A stretch of 64,000 nt of DNA from Lutibacter agarilyticus (GCF_900188235.1 NZ_FZNT01000011.1:1-64000); one strand, 5' to 3'. Positions 17,018-27,474 are shown, counted from the first letter of the stretch. Notes: a model not told the origin generated them from the sequence alone. A program made the numbers and translations.

Positions 17018-18248
17018 TATAATCTAATTTATAAATATTTACAACTAGTAAATAACACATTAGAATTGGACCTGACCAATAAGGATTCATTATACCTCCT
17101 ATAATCATAGATATTACTACGGAAAAATTACAAATTGTATTAAAATTATTTTTATATTTCATAAGCCTGTATGAATTTTTTAAACTTTTTAACATAAAAA
17201 ATAAAAAAGCACCTCCTCCACCAAAAATACCCATTACTGCTAAAAGATCAATTGCTGAAGAATGCCCTCCTATCACACCCTCATAAATTGTTGCACGAAT
17301 ATTACCTCCACCACCAAACATCATTTTATCTACAAAAGTATTCCAAGAAAATTCCATTAATACAAACCTTGAAATACCTCCCGATCCATAATCGTACCCG
17401 CCTCCTGATGGATTTTCGATAAAATTATTAAATCGCCATTTAACATCCTCTATTGCAGTTATATTTGAGTTTAAAAAAAAATTGAATAAAAAAAATGTTA
17501 AAATAGATAATGCTAAAAAAATAAAGCTTGCTTTAAAAAAAACAACTATATTCTTTTTATTATTAAATAAATAAAGCACCCCCATGGTTAATAAATTAAT
17601 TAAAAATAGTGCTATTGGTGTAGCAAAACCTGAAAAAGATAACTTATATACTATAAATAAAAGAGGTAGCGCATAAATTCCTTTTTTAAAAACTGTTTTT
17701 TGCTTTATAACTAAATTAATAAAAAGAGGTGAAAAAACACCAATGAGTGCCCAAAAGCCAGAAGTTCCGGAAGTCAAACTAAGATCTGAATCTGAGTAAA
17801 TTTGCCGAGCGCTTTCATTTTCACCTATGGATTGTCCTGTAAATAAAATATTAAGTAAAATAAAAACCAATATACTTTTTATAGCAAAATCCTTATATAA
17901 TTGATTTTTTGATGAAAACAGACCTATTGAAAAATATATTGGTAATAAGATAATTGAGATAAAATACTGATAATCGTTAGCTCCACGTAAAAAAGTAAAT
18001 GCTACACCAACAATAAACAAAATTAAAAATAAGAACATTGTTCTATTTAACTTATAACTTTTATAATTAGTATTAATAATATAATCACCGCTTTTACCTG
18101 AAAAAACTAAAAAAAGTGAAATAACCAATAAAGGTATAAGCCCTACATACCCTCTATAAATTAAACTAATAAATGGAGAGACCATAGAACTTAATAGTAA
18201 AATTAAAACAGCAATTCTCCAATAAATAATATTAGCATTTAAAACCAT
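17010..18248 (-). CDS. wzy: Wzy-like O-antigen/capsule polymerase
   Basis: 412 residues with ten or more hydrophobic helices and no conserved cytoplasmic domain. The pattern is that of Wzy: clusters of helices to about residue 260, then a larger soluble loop (about 262-320) with GGGYDYGSGGISRFVLMEF and GGGGNIRATIYEG, then three more helices. The R in the ISRF segment and the GH in IGGHSSAID match the habit of O-antigen ligase/polymerase proteins, which keep few conserved Arg/His in periplasmic loops. Wzy joins repeat units in the periplasm. Sequence conservation is always weak, so the call rests on topology and on being the only such protein in a Wzx-containing cluster. Confidence 0.75.
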   Translation of the reverse strand: MVLNANIIYWRIAVLILLLSSMVSPFISLIYRGYVGLIPLLVISLFLVFSGKSGDYIINTNYKSYKLNRTMFLFLILFIVGVAFTFLRGANDYQYFISIILLPIYFSIGLFSSKNQLYKDFAIKSILVFILLNILFTGQSIGENESARQIYSDSDLSLTSGTSGFWALIGVFSPLFINLVIKQKTVFKKGIYALPLLFIVYKLSFSGFATPIALFLINLLTMGVLYLFNNKKNIVVFFKASFIFLALSILTFFLFNFFLNSNITAIEDVKWRFNNFIENPSGGGYDYGSGGISRFVLMEFSWNTFVDKMMFGGGGNIRATIYEGVIGGHSSAIDLLAVMGIFGGGGAFLFFMLKSLKNSYRLMKYKNNFNTICNFSVVISMIIGGIMNPYWSGPILMCYLLVVNIYKLDYNG

Positions 18249-18260
18249 AATCTTTCAAAA

Positions 18261-19364
18261 TCAATTAATAACTTTTGAGTAAAAATTGGCATAATTAGCT
18301 ACACCTTTTGAAATTGAAAATAAATCAATCGCACTTTGAACTAAACCTTTTGACAAAGTAATTTTCTCTTCAATAACCAAATTATAAATATTACTTATTG
18401 CACTAACTAGAGCTTCGCAATTTGGATCATACCCTATAGCATCAGGTACTAGTTTTAAAACATCATTAAGCCCCGGCACTTTTACTAACAGCGTTGGGAT
18501 ACCTACTGCAATACTTTCAATTGCTGCATTTCCAAGCCCTTCTAATTTAGAAGACATGATAAAAACATCAGAAATCCCCAAAATTTCCTCTGGATTTGAA
18601 ACTAACCCTAAAAACATACATCTGTCATAGATACCTAGTTCTTTTGCCAGTTTTCTTTCATCGCAGCACTTATTTTCTCTACCTGCATGTAAATAAATCC
18701 AATTCATAGTTTTAGGTAATTTAGAAATTGCGTCAAGAATAAGTTCGTGCCTTTTAATAGGGGAACAATTCCCTATGGAAGTGATTACAAACACATGCTT
18801 ATCTAAGCCTAATTTTTTCCTAATCTCAATTTTATCGTTTAATTCAACTGGTAAAAACCTATTACTATCATACCAATTATAAATAACTTTCGATTTTGTT
18901 AAAAAATGTTTGGCTTCATTTTCAGCAACAGAATCTCCAACCGATATATACTTAATATTTAAAAACACCGCAATAAAACGATCAAATAATCTTCTTAATT
19001 TACCTAAAAGTCTCGGTTTAAAAATACTATGAAAAGTTCTAACTATTTTTTTTTGCCCACTAAAATAAGCATTTAAAGCGTGCATTAAAAAATTAGCTTC
19101 CGTATGTATATGTACTACATCTACTTTTATAAGTTTTAAATATTCTCTTAATTCTAAAAAACTATTTAACTTTCTGTTAACAAATGATATATGTTTTACA
19201 TTATACCCTTTTAGAGTTAACAACTCAAATGCCTCTCCTTTTTCTTTACCAGTTGCCAAAATATAAATTTCAATATCATTCTTTTTCCATTCTAAGAACG
19301 AATTAGCCAACATCATTTCCATCCCAGAAAAACGCAACTCATTTAAAATATAAAGTATTTTCAT
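18261..19364 (-). CDS. glycosyltransferase family 4
   Basis: 367 residues. Opens KILYILNELRFSGMEMMLAN, the GG/SG-type acceptor-domain loop, with VDVVHIHTEANFLMHALNAY. The donor domain has VITSIGNCSPIKRHELILDA, WIYLHAGRENK and VFIMSSKLEGLGNAAIESIA, giving E-x7-E. Typical retaining GT4. It overlaps the next gene upstream by four bases (ATGA-type), so both are made together. Linkage formed is unknown. Confidence 0.85.
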   Translation of the reverse strand: MKILYILNELRFSGMEMMLANSFLEWKKNDIEIYILATGKEKGEAFELLTLKGYNVKHISFVNRKLNSFLELREYLKLIKVDVVHIHTEANFLMHALNAYFSGQKKIVRTFHSIFKPRLLGKLRRLFDRFIAVFLNIKYISVGDSVAENEAKHFLTKSKVIYNWYDSNRFLPVELNDKIEIRKKLGLDKHVFVITSIGNCSPIKRHELILDAISKLPKTMNWIYLHAGRENKCCDERKLAKELGIYDRCMFLGLVSNPEEILGISDVFIMSSKLEGLGNAAIESIAVGIPTLLVKVPGLNDVLKLVPDAIGYDPNCEALVSAISNIYNLVIEEKITLSKGLVQSAIDLFSISKGVANYANFYSKVIN

Positions 19365-20545
19365 TCTTTAATTAGTTTATTATAAATAGCTAGGGTTTGA
19401 TTTGAAACAACCTCTTGTGAATACTTACTCCAAACGTGTTTAATCCCTTTTTCGGATAAATCCACCATTAATGCTTTATTATTTAGCATATCGGCCATAG
19501 AATTTTCCATTACACTTATAGAGCTTACATCACACAATTCACCAATTTTTCCGTTTTCTAGAATATATGGAACTGCTCCTGAAAATTTACCAGCAATAAC
19601 GGGTAAACCTCTTGCCAATGCTTCAATTAAAATATTTCCAAAAGACTCTTCTAGTGATGGATGTACCAAAACAATTGCTCTATCATACTCCTCCATTAAC
19701 TTCTTATGGTCTACTTCTCCAATTAAATTCACCTTGTTTAACAAACCCATCGTTTCCCATTTTTTAACTTTTGGAACGTTCATATAAAATTGCTTACCAA
19801 CCAAGTTTAATTCAACATCTTCAAATTTTTTATTTATTTTTTGAAAAGCAATTAAAAGTTTCTCTATATTTTTAGCTGGACTAATATTATTAGATACAGA
19901 AATAATGTACCGTTTTTTTTCAATATTAGTAAAATTTGTTTTTATAAATTTATTACTTATTGAATTTGGTATAACTTCAACCTCTTTCTTCCATTTTTTC
20001 TTTACAAGTTGCTTAATATATGGCGAATTAGCTAAAAAGGTTAAATTTGATGTTTTAAAAATTCTAAAATCCATTAAATATCGAGCAAACCTATAATAGT
20101 TTAAATTTAATTTCAAAATTTTTGGAGCCCAATCCCTCACTGTAATAATTACAGGAATTCGGTTTCTAAATTTAACAACTCCTTGCGCATATTCATACGT
20201 CCAATGCGCATGTAAAATGTCTGGTAAATGAGGTTCTAATTTTACAGATTCAAAAATAAAATTGATTTCTTTATTAAAAAAGGTAAGTGCTCTTAGCTTC
20301 CCATTTACTCTTAATGGATTTATATAAATTGTTAATAAATCTCCTCTTAAAATAACTCGGTTTTTAACTTCAAATGTTAATGTGTAAACAGATACTTTAT
20401 GCCCCTGTATTAGAAAAGAATGAATTAAAGAATCTACCGCTGGTGCCTTTAACCCAATTATTCCATTAGCTTTAACTTGACTTTCTTTATTTAAAAAAGG
20501 TACAAATTCTTGTATTGTTACGGGAGATGAAATACCTATATGCAT
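19361..20545 (-). CDS. glycosyltransferase family 4
   Basis: 394 residues. Acceptor half: HIGISSPVTIQEFVPFL, DILHAHWTYEYAQG and PVIITVRDWAPKILK. Donor half: RYIISVSNNISPAKNIEKLL, VELNLVGKQFYM and VLVHPSLEESFGNILIEALA with a standard E-x7-E, then RGLPVIAGKFSGAVPYIL. It ends on the ATGA overlap with the next transferase. A six-base gap separates its start from a small ORF upstream. Confidence 0.85.
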   Translation of the reverse strand: MHIGISSPVTIQEFVPFLNKESQVKANGIIGLKAPAVDSLIHSFLIQGHKVSVYTLTFEVKNRVILRGDLLTIYINPLRVNGKLRALTFFNKEINFIFESVKLEPHLPDILHAHWTYEYAQGVVKFRNRIPVIITVRDWAPKILKLNLNYYRFARYLMDFRIFKTSNLTFLANSPYIKQLVKKKWKKEVEVIPNSISNKFIKTNFTNIEKKRYIISVSNNISPAKNIEKLLIAFQKINKKFEDVELNLVGKQFYMNVPKVKKWETMGLLNKVNLIGEVDHKKLMEEYDRAIVLVHPSLEESFGNILIEALARGLPVIAGKFSGAVPYILENGKIGELCDVSSISVMENSMADMLNNKALMVDLSEKGIKHVWSKYSQEVVSNQTLAIYNKLIKE

Positions 20546-20550
20546 CCTGA

Positions 20551-20763
20551 CTATCTTGTTCTAGTGGCAAATTCTTTTTCTTTTTCTAAGTCAACCTCAG
20601 GCAAAAAGAAAGGAAAATTAACATCCAGTTTATAATTATTAACAATATACCTTTTTAAATTATCTATTTTAAATTTCATTCTATGATATTGTGTATGATT
20701 CTCTTCTATATAGTAAATTGCCTTAGCTGCTTTGCTATATAATTCTTGAGGCTTTTTCTTCAA
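20551..20763 (-). CDS. small hypothetical protein in polysaccharide cluster
   Basis: 70 residues, basic, mostly helical: KKKPQELYSKAAKAIYYIEE then RMKFKIDNLKRYIVNNYKL and a C-terminal PFFLPEVDLEKEKEFATRTR. No signal peptide, membrane helix or motif that I recognise. It is spaced like a gene of the operon (six bases before the next start), but could also be the C-terminal remnant of a larger enzyme; the EL-x-KAAKAIYYIEEN helix resembles the last helix of some GT-B transferases. Confidence 0.4.
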   Translation of the reverse strand: MKKKPQELYSKAAKAIYYIEENHTQYHRMKFKIDNLKRYIVNNYKLDVNFPFFLPEVDLEKEKEFATRTR

Positions 20764-20817
20764 AATATTTCACATTAATCAATTTCATCATCTATGTTAT
20801 CTGCAAAATAACAATGT

Positions 20818-22008
20818 TCATATTTTTATGAAATATCTATATAATGAGTAAAAAGCAGATTTAAATTTATAAATTATGCTTGGAGACATAGCTTTATCTA
20901 ATCCTAGAGCTATATTTTCTATATTTTTATCAATTCCTTTATTATATATTTTCAATTCATTTTCAAAAATCATAGGTAAATCCTTTGCATTTACCCTCCA
21001 ATCTAAAAAATTAAGTGCACTGGTACGTGCATTTACCTTATGCTCCAACAATACATTTTTATCTTTTATATAAAACTGCATTGCATTTGTTAAAGACTCA
21101 CTATTACAAATACTCTCAGCCCAATAATAGCCATCTCGCCTTCCTAAATATTTTTCAACATTTACTAATTTCCCATTGTAACCATCTAATACAAATTCAT
21201 TCATAGGTGGGTTATTGGTAGTTATAGCCGCTAAACCAGAAGCTAATGCTTCTGGTAAGGTTAAACCAATACCATCTAAACGAGAAGGGTATAAATAAAC
21301 ATCTCCTTCATTATATGGAAATGGATCAAAAGTTCCATATTTAAATTCAATTCTTTTATCTACACTTATTAAGCCTTGCCATTCTGGCAAGCAATCATTA
21401 AATTTAACTTGACTATATACAATTAATTTACAGTCTCCTTCCACATTATTAAAAGCTTTAATAGCCAATAAAGTACCCCTTCTGTCTAAACTATATTTAC
21501 CTTGCCAGCCTGCACTAATAATAAAAGTAACTTTTTTATTGTGTGTTTTTATTGGTGCAAACTTATTAACATCTGTTCCCCAAGGTATATAATGGACGTT
21601 TTTATGCCAGTTAAAAACCGAATAATGTCTTTTAGTATTGCATATTAAAAAATTGTACAGCCCAAATGCAGGTACTGTTTCTTGGGTATAATAATCTATG
21701 TAAGAACCTATACAAAACCCCGCTTTTTTAGCTTCAATAACAGGTTTCCAATAACGTTGTTCATTAAAAAAAAGCACATCAATATTATTGTGCTTAGCCC
21801 ATTTAATTAAATGAGAAGTATTTACACCATTTGTGTGGTAAGGAGCCCATGAAACTGATTTGTCATCCCATACGCTATCACCAGCCATGTTTTGCCCTCC
21901 TCTAGCATAAATAAACACATTATGTGCTTTTGAGAGCACTTCCTTGTATGCTTTTGATACATATCCTCCACCTGCTGGAAACCATGTTGTGACGATTCCT
22001 ATATTCAT
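20818..22008 (-). CDS. glycosyltransferase family 1/4
   Basis: 396 residues. Opens NIGIVTTWFPAGGGYVSKAY; the middle has VHYIPWGTDVNKFAPI; the donor domain has FIISAGWQGKYSLDRRGTLL, YLYPSRLDGIGLTLPEALAS (D-x7-E in place of E-x7-E) and GLAAITTNNPPMNEFV. This is a recognisable GT4 subgroup with a Trp-Gly-Thr-Asp loop. The 50-residue tail is basic and may touch the membrane. It follows Wzx with a 14-base gap, and is the first transferase gene of the run. Confidence 0.8.
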   Translation of the reverse strand: MNIGIVTTWFPAGGGYVSKAYKEVLSKAHNVFIYARGGQNMAGDSVWDDKSVSWAPYHTNGVNTSHLIKWAKHNNIDVLFFNEQRYWKPVIEAKKAGFCIGSYIDYYTQETVPAFGLYNFLICNTKRHYSVFNWHKNVHYIPWGTDVNKFAPIKTHNKKVTFIISAGWQGKYSLDRRGTLLAIKAFNNVEGDCKLIVYSQVKFNDCLPEWQGLISVDKRIEFKYGTFDPFPYNEGDVYLYPSRLDGIGLTLPEALASGLAAITTNNPPMNEFVLDGYNGKLVNVEKYLGRRDGYYWAESICNSESLTNAMQFYIKDKNVLLEHKVNARTSALNFLDWRVNAKDLPMIFENELKIYNKGIDKNIENIALGLDKAMSPSIIYKFKSAFYSLYRYFIKI

Positions 22009-22022
22009 AATATATAACTTAA

Positions 22023-23483
22023 TTAATTCTTAATTTTTTTGAATGATTTTGTAGAAATTAAACCTAAAATATCCATAATAATATTTCTTTTAAAAATATA
22101 CACTAACGTAAAATAAAGAATGGAATAAATTAAAGCAACTACTATAAAAATAAAACAAGTATCACTCTCAAATTGATTCATAATAGAATAACCTAAAATT
22201 AAACATAGAGTCCCTATTACAAAATATGGTAAAAAACTAGCTAAATATGCTCTTATATTTGATTCACATATTCTATAAACAATAAATTTCCAATTTGGAT
22301 AAATAAACAACAAATGCAAGAAAACGAAACTAAATGCAATACCATTGATGCCATATTTACTTCCATATAATATGAATGTTGGATACAATAAAAATGTAAT
22401 TAGATTCCAATAAAATGCGATATTAGCCTTACCCTTTGACAATAAAAGTGAACCGGCTGGGTTACCAATTGATTTTAACAAAAATCCAATAGCTAGAATT
22501 TGAACTATAGGAATAGCTTCTACCCAAACTTCACCAAACATTAAAACTACAATTGGCTGAGCGAATAGTGCAATAAGTAAATAAATTGGTGTATTAACTA
22601 AAGTAAGATAACTTACTGTTTTAAGATAAACCTCTCTTAGTTTTTTAGTATCCTCACTAATTTTAGACATTACTGGAAAAGTAACTTTTGTAATAACAGG
22701 GTTGATAATAGTTGATGGCTTACTCACCAAGTTTTTAGCAACATTATAGACACCTAACACTTCTACCCCAAGTAATTTCCCAATTAAAATAGTATCGAAT
22801 TGAGTACCAAAGTAATTCATTGCTTTTTCTGCCATTTGATACATCCCAAAACTTAAAAACTCTTGTATATCTACTCTACTAAAATACAATTTGGGTTTAT
22901 AAATATTTTTTCCATAATACATAAAAAGAATTGTACTAAGTGTAGCATAAATAATTACTCCATAAGCTAAAGAAAAAACGCCTAAATTATAATATGCCAT
23001 TATAATTGTTGCAATAAACGAAACAAATCTTGAAACCGTTTGTACAATTGTTATTTTACTGAAATTTAATTCTTTTTGAAGTAAAATCATAAATTGCTGA
23101 CCAAATGGTTGAATTACAAAGGTTACTCCAACTAATTTAATTAAATTAGTTAGTTGTGGTGAATCATAAAATACCGCTATATATGGTGCGATAATTAAAA
23201 TAATTAAAAATAAAACAATACCAACAGCGATATTAAGCCAATACAGTGTAGTTAATTGGTTTTCTGAAACTTTTTGTTTATAAATAATGGCATTTGAGAT
23301 ACCCATATCTATAAACATACTAGAAAAGCCAATTACAACCATTACAATTGCCATTAATCCAAAATCTGTTGGGTTTAATAGCCTAGCTAAAATAGCAAGT
23401 TGTACTATTTGTAGTATAGCATTAAAAACAGAGCCAAACGTCGTCCATTTAACTCCTTTTATTGTTTTATCCTTTAAGGTCAT
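22023..23483 (-). CDS. wzx: Wzx-type lipopolysaccharide/O-unit flippase (MOP superfamily)
   Basis: 486 residues with about fourteen membrane helices. The N-terminus [20 protein letters not shown] and [17 protein letters not shown] are typical of the TuaB/WzxC branch of the MOP exporters; Q-rich [20 protein letters not shown] marks the loop before helix 5. It would turn undecaprenyl-linked repeat units to the periplasmic face for Wzy. The start overlaps the epimerase gene by 17 bases. With Wzy in the same operon this is a Wzx/Wzy-type pathway and not an ABC-transporter one. Confidence 0.9.
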   Translation of the reverse strand: MTLKDKTIKGVKWTTFGSVFNAILQIVQLAILARLLNPTDFGLMAIVMVVIGFSSMFIDMGISNAIIYKQKVSENQLTTLYWLNIAVGIVLFLIILIIAPYIAVFYDSPQLTNLIKLVGVTFVIQPFGQQFMILLQKELNFSKITIVQTVSRFVSFIATIIMAYYNLGVFSLAYGVIIYATLSTILFMYYGKNIYKPKLYFSRVDIQEFLSFGMYQMAEKAMNYFGTQFDTILIGKLLGVEVLGVYNVAKNLVSKPSTIINPVITKVTFPVMSKISEDTKKLREVYLKTVSYLTLVNTPIYLLIALFAQPIVVLMFGEVWVEAIPIVQILAIGFLLKSIGNPAGSLLLSKGKANIAFYWNLITFLLYPTFILYGSKYGINGIAFSFVFLHLLFIYPNWKFIVYRICESNIRAYLASFLPYFVIGTLCLILGYSIMNQFESDTCFIFIVVALIYSILYFTLVYIFKRNIIMDILGLISTKSFKKIKN

Positions 23484-24600
23484 CTATGTTAATTAAGTAT
23501 TCTACTATCCTTTTACATGCCTTCCCATCGCCATAAGGATTATGTAAACCACTCATTTTTTGATAATGCATTGCATCATTTAGTAGAATAGTAGTTTCTG
23601 CTACTATTTTTTCTGAATCCGTTCCTACTAAAATTACAGTCCCTGCATCAACAGCTTCTGGTCTTTCCGTAGTATCACGCATCACCAATACTGGCTTTCC
23701 TAAACTTGGCGCTTCCTCTTGTACCCCTCCACTATCTGTAATAATTAAATACGATTTATTCATTAGCCACACAAAAGCTGGGTAGGATAAAGGTACTATT
23801 AAATAAATATTTGAAATGCTTTCTAGCAATTCATAAACAGGTTTTTGGACATTAGGGTTCAAATGCACTGGGTATATTATTTGTGTGTTGGGATTTTCTT
23901 CAGCAATTTGTTTTAACGCCTTACAAATATTAATAAATCCTTGCCCATGATTTTCTCTACGATGCCCAGTAACTAAAATTAACTTTTTATTTTTATATAC
24001 AAGTTGTTTTAAATTTTCAATTTCAGAGTCATAAACACTATCTAATTTTGAAACGCTCTCTAACAACGCATCAATTACTGTATTTCCTGTTACAACAATA
24101 TTTTCATCTTTAATATTTTCTAACAATAAATTTACTTTAGAAGCTTTGGTTGGTGCAAAATGAATATCTGATATTCTACCCGTAATTTGTCGGTTCATTT
24201 CTTCAGGGAAAGGAGACCACTTATTATTAGTTCTTAAACCAGCTTCCACATGACATACCTTTGCTCCTGAATAATACGCTGCAATACTTGAGGCCATTGT
24301 TGTAGTTGTGTCTCCGTGGACAAACACATAATCAGGTTTAAAATCTTCTAAAATAGGTTTTAAACCATTAATAATATCACCTGTTAATGAATATAAGTTT
24401 TGATTTGGTTTCATTAAATCCAGGTCAAAATCGGCTTTAATTTCAAAAAAATCTAGTACTTGGTCTAACATTTCTCTATGTTGCGCAGTAATGCAAACCT
24501 TCGTTTCAAAATTATCTTTAAATTTTTGAAACTCTTTTACTAAAGGGGCCATTTTTATTGCCTCTGGTCTTGTTCCAAATATAATTAAGTTCTTTTTCAT
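23467..24600 (-). CDS. wecB: UDP-N-acetylglucosamine 2-epimerase (non-hydrolysing)
   Basis: 377 residues, full family length. Motifs: [77 protein letters not shown] and [12 protein letters not shown]. These carry the catalytic Asp/Glu/His set of WecB/MnaA. It converts UDP-GlcNAc to UDP-ManNAc in the cytoplasm. The neighbouring UDP-sugar dehydrogenase would oxidise the product (or a related UDP-HexNAc) to the uronic acid, giving an acidic sugar for the repeat unit. It runs from 50 bases after the dehydrogenase stop. Confidence 0.93.
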   Translation of the reverse strand: MKKNLIIFGTRPEAIKMAPLVKEFQKFKDNFETKVCITAQHREMLDQVLDFFEIKADFDLDLMKPNQNLYSLTGDIINGLKPILEDFKPDYVFVHGDTTTTMASSIAAYYSGAKVCHVEAGLRTNNKWSPFPEEMNRQITGRISDIHFAPTKASKVNLLLENIKDENIVVTGNTVIDALLESVSKLDSVYDSEIENLKQLVYKNKKLILVTGHRRENHGQGFINICKALKQIAEENPNTQIIYPVHLNPNVQKPVYELLESISNIYLIVPLSYPAFVWLMNKSYLIITDSGGVQEEAPSLGKPVLVMRDTTERPEAVDAGTVILVGTDSEKIVAETTILLNDAMHYQKMSGLHNPYGDGKACKRIVEYLINIDDLKG

Positions 24601-24651
24601 TTTCTATAATTTTTACTTACAGATTTTTTCAACACTAAAATTAGTAATATA

Positions 24652-25923
24652 TTATAACCTCCAACTTGGGTTTTCAACTATTCCTTTGATATCGATAATT
24701 ACGGGGTTGTCATTTGAAATATTTATATAATCAGCTTCTGTTAATGCTTTGAATTGTTTATGAGCAACAGCAACAACAATGGCATCGTATTTTTTTGACT
24801 CTTTAAAAGGATTTGCCACAACACCATGTGTATAACTTTTTTTATCTTCTTTAGGATCTACCCAAGGATCATAAACATCAACTTTACAGCCAAATGATTT
24901 TAATTCTTCAATAATATCTACCACTTTTGTATTTCGCATATCAGGGCAGTCTTCTTTAAAAGTAACCCCTAATATCAAAATATTGGCATCTTTAATTTTT
25001 TTATCGCTGGCTATCATCACTTTAATGGTTTGGTTGGCAATATATTTCCCCATACCATTGTTAATTTGACGAGCGCCTAAAATTAAATTAGGTTTATAAC
25101 CAAGTTCTTCTGCTTTGTATGTTAAGTAATAAGGATCTACTCCAATACAATGCCCACCAACCAAACCAGGTGTTAATTTTATAAAATTCCATTTGGTGGC
25201 AGCCGCCTCTAACACTTCATTGGTATCAATATTCATGGTGTCAAATATCAATGCCAACTCATTGATTAAGGCAATATTTACATCACGTTGTGTATTTTCA
25301 ATGACTTTACTTGCTTCAGCAACTTTTATGCTTGAAGCTTTGTGTGTACCTGCAGCAATAATAGATTTATAAAGTGCATCTACCTTATCTGCAATTTCAG
25401 GTGTTGAACCTGAAGTTACTTTTAATATTTTGGTAACCGTATGGTTTTTATCTCCTGGATTGATACGCTCTGGTGAATAGCCACAGTAAAAATCTTTATT
25501 AAATTGAAAACCTGAAACTTGTTCTAATTCTTTTACGCACACTTCCTCAGTTACCCCTGGATAAACGGTAGATTCATAGATAACCAAATCTCCTTGTTTT
25601 AAAATACCACCAATCATTTGAGATGATTTTATAAGGGGTGTTAAATCTGGGCGGTTACTTTTATCAATTGGCGTAGGAACTGTAACAATAAATATATTAC
25701 AATCTGCGATTCCATCTGTGTTTGAAGCGTAGCTAATTTTATTTTTAATTTCGCACAATTGATTTGAATCTAATTCTAAGGTTCTATCTACCCCATTACT
25801 TAATTCTTCAATACGTTCTTCATTGATATCAAAACCAACCACATTGAATCCTTTTTGTGCAAAAGCATGTACTAAAGGCAAACCAACATACCCCAACCCT
25901 ATAATCGCTATTTTATCTTTCAT
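24652..25923 (-). CDS. UDP-N-acetylhexosamine 6-dehydrogenase (TviB/WbpA/WecC type)
   Basis: 423 residues from the chosen start. An upstream ATG at 25950 would add nine residues before the Rossmann strand, so DKIAIIGLGYVGLP is taken as the N-terminus. GLGYVG binds NAD; TVPTPIDKSNRPDL and YESTVYPGVTEE are family motifs; the catalytic Cys is in PGLVGGHCIGVDPYYLTYKA. That GVDPYYLT form is typical of TviB/WbpA/Cap5L enzymes, which oxidise UDP-GlcNAc, UDP-GalNAc or UDP-ManNAc twice to the uronate. With the 2-epimerase next door UDP-ManNAcA is the simplest product, but UDP-GlcNAcA is also possible. Confidence 0.88.
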   Translation of the reverse strand: MKDKIAIIGLGYVGLPLVHAFAQKGFNVVGFDINEERIEELSNGVDRTLELDSNQLCEIKNKISYASNTDGIADCNIFIVTVPTPIDKSNRPDLTPLIKSSQMIGGILKQGDLVIYESTVYPGVTEEVCVKELEQVSGFQFNKDFYCGYSPERINPGDKNHTVTKILKVTSGSTPEIADKVDALYKSIIAAGTHKASSIKVAEASKVIENTQRDVNIALINELALIFDTMNIDTNEVLEAAATKWNFIKLTPGLVGGHCIGVDPYYLTYKAEELGYKPNLILGARQINNGMGKYIANQTIKVMIASDKKIKDANILILGVTFKEDCPDMRNTKVVDIIEELKSFGCKVDVYDPWVDPKEDKKSYTHGVVANPFKESKKYDAIVVAVAHKQFKALTEADYINISNDNPVIIDIKGIVENPSWRL

Positions 25924-26018
25924 ATTTGTTACTAATAATGATTTATTCAAAAAATAAAAGTAATGTAGCCTTTATCTTTAATTACTTTTTTTTATACTTT
26001 AATTTTAAATCGCTATAA

Positions 26019-27254
26019 TTACTCCGCTTGTTTCAAAATTTCATGACCTGCTTTTAGCAAATCAACATCTTTTTTCATTAACAACACATCACTTTGCATC
26101 ATGTCTTGTACTAAGGCTTTTAAGTCGTATTCAGGTACCCAGCCTAATTTTTCTTTTGCTTTTGAAGGGTCTCCAATTAATAAATCTACTTCTGTTGGTC
26201 GGAAATAAGATGGGTCAACGGAAAGGACTTCTTGGCCTATAACCGGTTGCTTCCGATTGGCAGATCCTGAAACAAGTTCAGGATGACGTTGTTGGGTTCT
26301 CGATACACCTTCGCTTTGCTCCGGCACTCGAACTGACGAATTTGTTGCTTGGTTGTATTTTTCTTGGTTGATACTTTTTACAACGGCGGTTTCGTTTACG
26401 CCCGCTCCTTTAAATTCTAGTTCAATACCTACTTCTTCAAAAGCTAGGCGTACAAAGTCGCGTACTGTTGTGGTAACTCCTGTTGCTATGACCCAATCTT
26501 CAGCTTTGTCTGCTTGTAGTAGCATCCACATCATACGTACATAATCTTTGGCGTGCCCCCAATCACGTTTGGCTTCTAAATTCCCTAGGTACATTTTTTC
26601 TTGTAAACCTAAGGCTATTTTTGCCACAGCACGGGTAATTTTACGGGTCACAAACGTTTCCCCTCTTCTTGGAGATTCGTGGTTAAATAAAATTCCGTTA
26701 CACGCAAACATATCATAAGCTTCACGGTAATTCTTGGTAATCCAAAAACCATAAATTTTAGCAACTCCATAAGGTGAACGTGGATAAAATGGAGAGTTTT
26801 CATCATAAAAACCTCTTTCATTTTTATTCTCTGCCATCCCTCCATACAATTCAGAAGTGGAAGCCTGGTAAATACGTGTCTTTTTTTCCAAGCCTAAAAT
26901 ACGTACCGCTTCTAATATTCTCAAGGTTCCCAATCCATCAACATTACCTACATATTCAGGCGTGTCAAAAGAAACAGCTACGTGACTCATTGCTCCTAGA
27001 TTGTATATCTCATCTGGTTGTGCTTCTTGGATGATACGGGTTAGATTCATAGAATCGGTTAAATCTCCGTAGTGTAATTTCAACCGTTGATCAGGATCGT
27101 GTGGATCTTGGTATAAATGATCTATCCTGTCGGTGTTAAACAAAGAAGATCTTCTCTTAATACCATGTACCATATACCCCTTTTCCAACAAAAGTTCTGC
27201 TAAATAAGATCCATCTTGACCTGTAATTCCTGTGATTAATGCTACTTTTTTCAT
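26019..27254 (-). CDS. gmd: GDP-mannose 4,6-dehydratase with in-frame repeat insert
   Basis: 411 residues from MKKVALITG; an upstream in-frame ATG at 27305 lies before the promoter-like box and is not used. Motifs: [15 protein letters not shown] (NADP loop), [21 protein letters not shown] (catalytic Tyr/Lys), [11 protein letters not shown] and [20 protein letters not shown]. It makes GDP-4-keto-6-deoxy-mannose for GDP-L-fucose. The usual length is about 370-375. The excess is a segment at about residues 303-336 ([25 protein letters not shown]) that is the translation of dispersed DNA repeats, placed in a loop before FRPTEVDLL. The frame stays open and both flanks are well conserved. Confidence 0.92.
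   Translation of the reverse strand: MKKVALITGITGQDGSYLAELLLEKGYMVHGIKRRSSLFNTDRIDHLYQDPHDPDQRLKLHYGDLTDSMNLTRIIQEAQPDEIYNLGAMSHVAVSFDTPEYVGNVDGLGTLRILEAVRILGLEKKTRIYQASTSELYGGMAENKNERGFYDENSPFYPRSPYGVAKIYGFWITKNYREAYDMFACNGILFNHESPRRGETFVTRKITRAVAKIALGLQEKMYLGNLEAKRDWGHAKDYVRMMWMLLQADKAEDWVIATGVTTTVRDFVRLAFEEVGIELEFKGAGVNETAVVKSINQEKYNQATNSSVRVPEQSEGVSRTQQRHPELVSGSANRKQPVIGQEVLSVDPSYFRPTEVDLLIGDPSKAKEKLGWVPEYDLKALVQDMMQSDVLLMKKDVDLLKAGHEILKQAE
26247..26348. repeat. in-frame repeat insert inside gmd
   Basis: About 102 bases, a multiple of three. 26261-26288 is an inverted-repeat unit (GATCCTGAA..TTCAGGAT), and 26297-26337 starts TTCTCGATAC and ends CACTCGAACTGACG. The second has a relative at 59444-59484 with the same two ends and a different centre. 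Homologous Gmd proteins have no residues at this place, as far as I know the family. Confidence 0.75.
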
Positions 27255-27277
27255 ATTTATTTGTTCGATGTTGGTTG

Positions 27278-27310
27278 TTTGTTCGTGAACAAAATCAACT
27301 TTCAAATTTA
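27278..27310 (-). promoter_or_regulatory. candidate gmd promoter and operator-like inverted repeat
   Basis: Read on the minus strand, TAAATTTG (27303-27310) fits the Bacteroidetes -7 box TAnnTTTG. Just downstream, between it and the start codon, lies the perfect inverted repeat TTTGTTC-GT-GAACAAA (27278-27293). The -33 position falls in the tandem repeat array and shows only weak TTTT/TTTA. Function is inferred from position. Confidence 0.45.
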
Positions 27311-27311
27311 C

Positions 27312-27447
27312 TTTTTTTATTGACTAAAACTTAGACATAGACTAAGACTTTTTTTATTGACTAAAACTTAGACATAGACTAAGACTTTTTTTTACTAATA
27401 CGTAAACTAAAACTAAGACTTTTTTATTGACTAAAACTTAGACATCG
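27312..27447. repeat. 37-bp tandem repeat upstream of gmd
   Basis: Two identical 37-base units (27312-27348, 27349-27385) with ATTGACTAAAACTTAGAC, then a changed third and a shortened fourth unit. They occupy the expected -33 region of the gmd promoter. After them come runs of GTTTTG/GTTTTC. Confidence 0.8.
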
Positions 27448-27474
27448 TTTTGGTTTTGGTTTTGGTATTTGTCT

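Noticed and set aside
26247-26348. Assembly error as cause of the gmd insert
   Set aside because: The insert keeps the frame, joins conserved flanks cleanly and is built of two distinct repeats; still, long reads across it would settle this.
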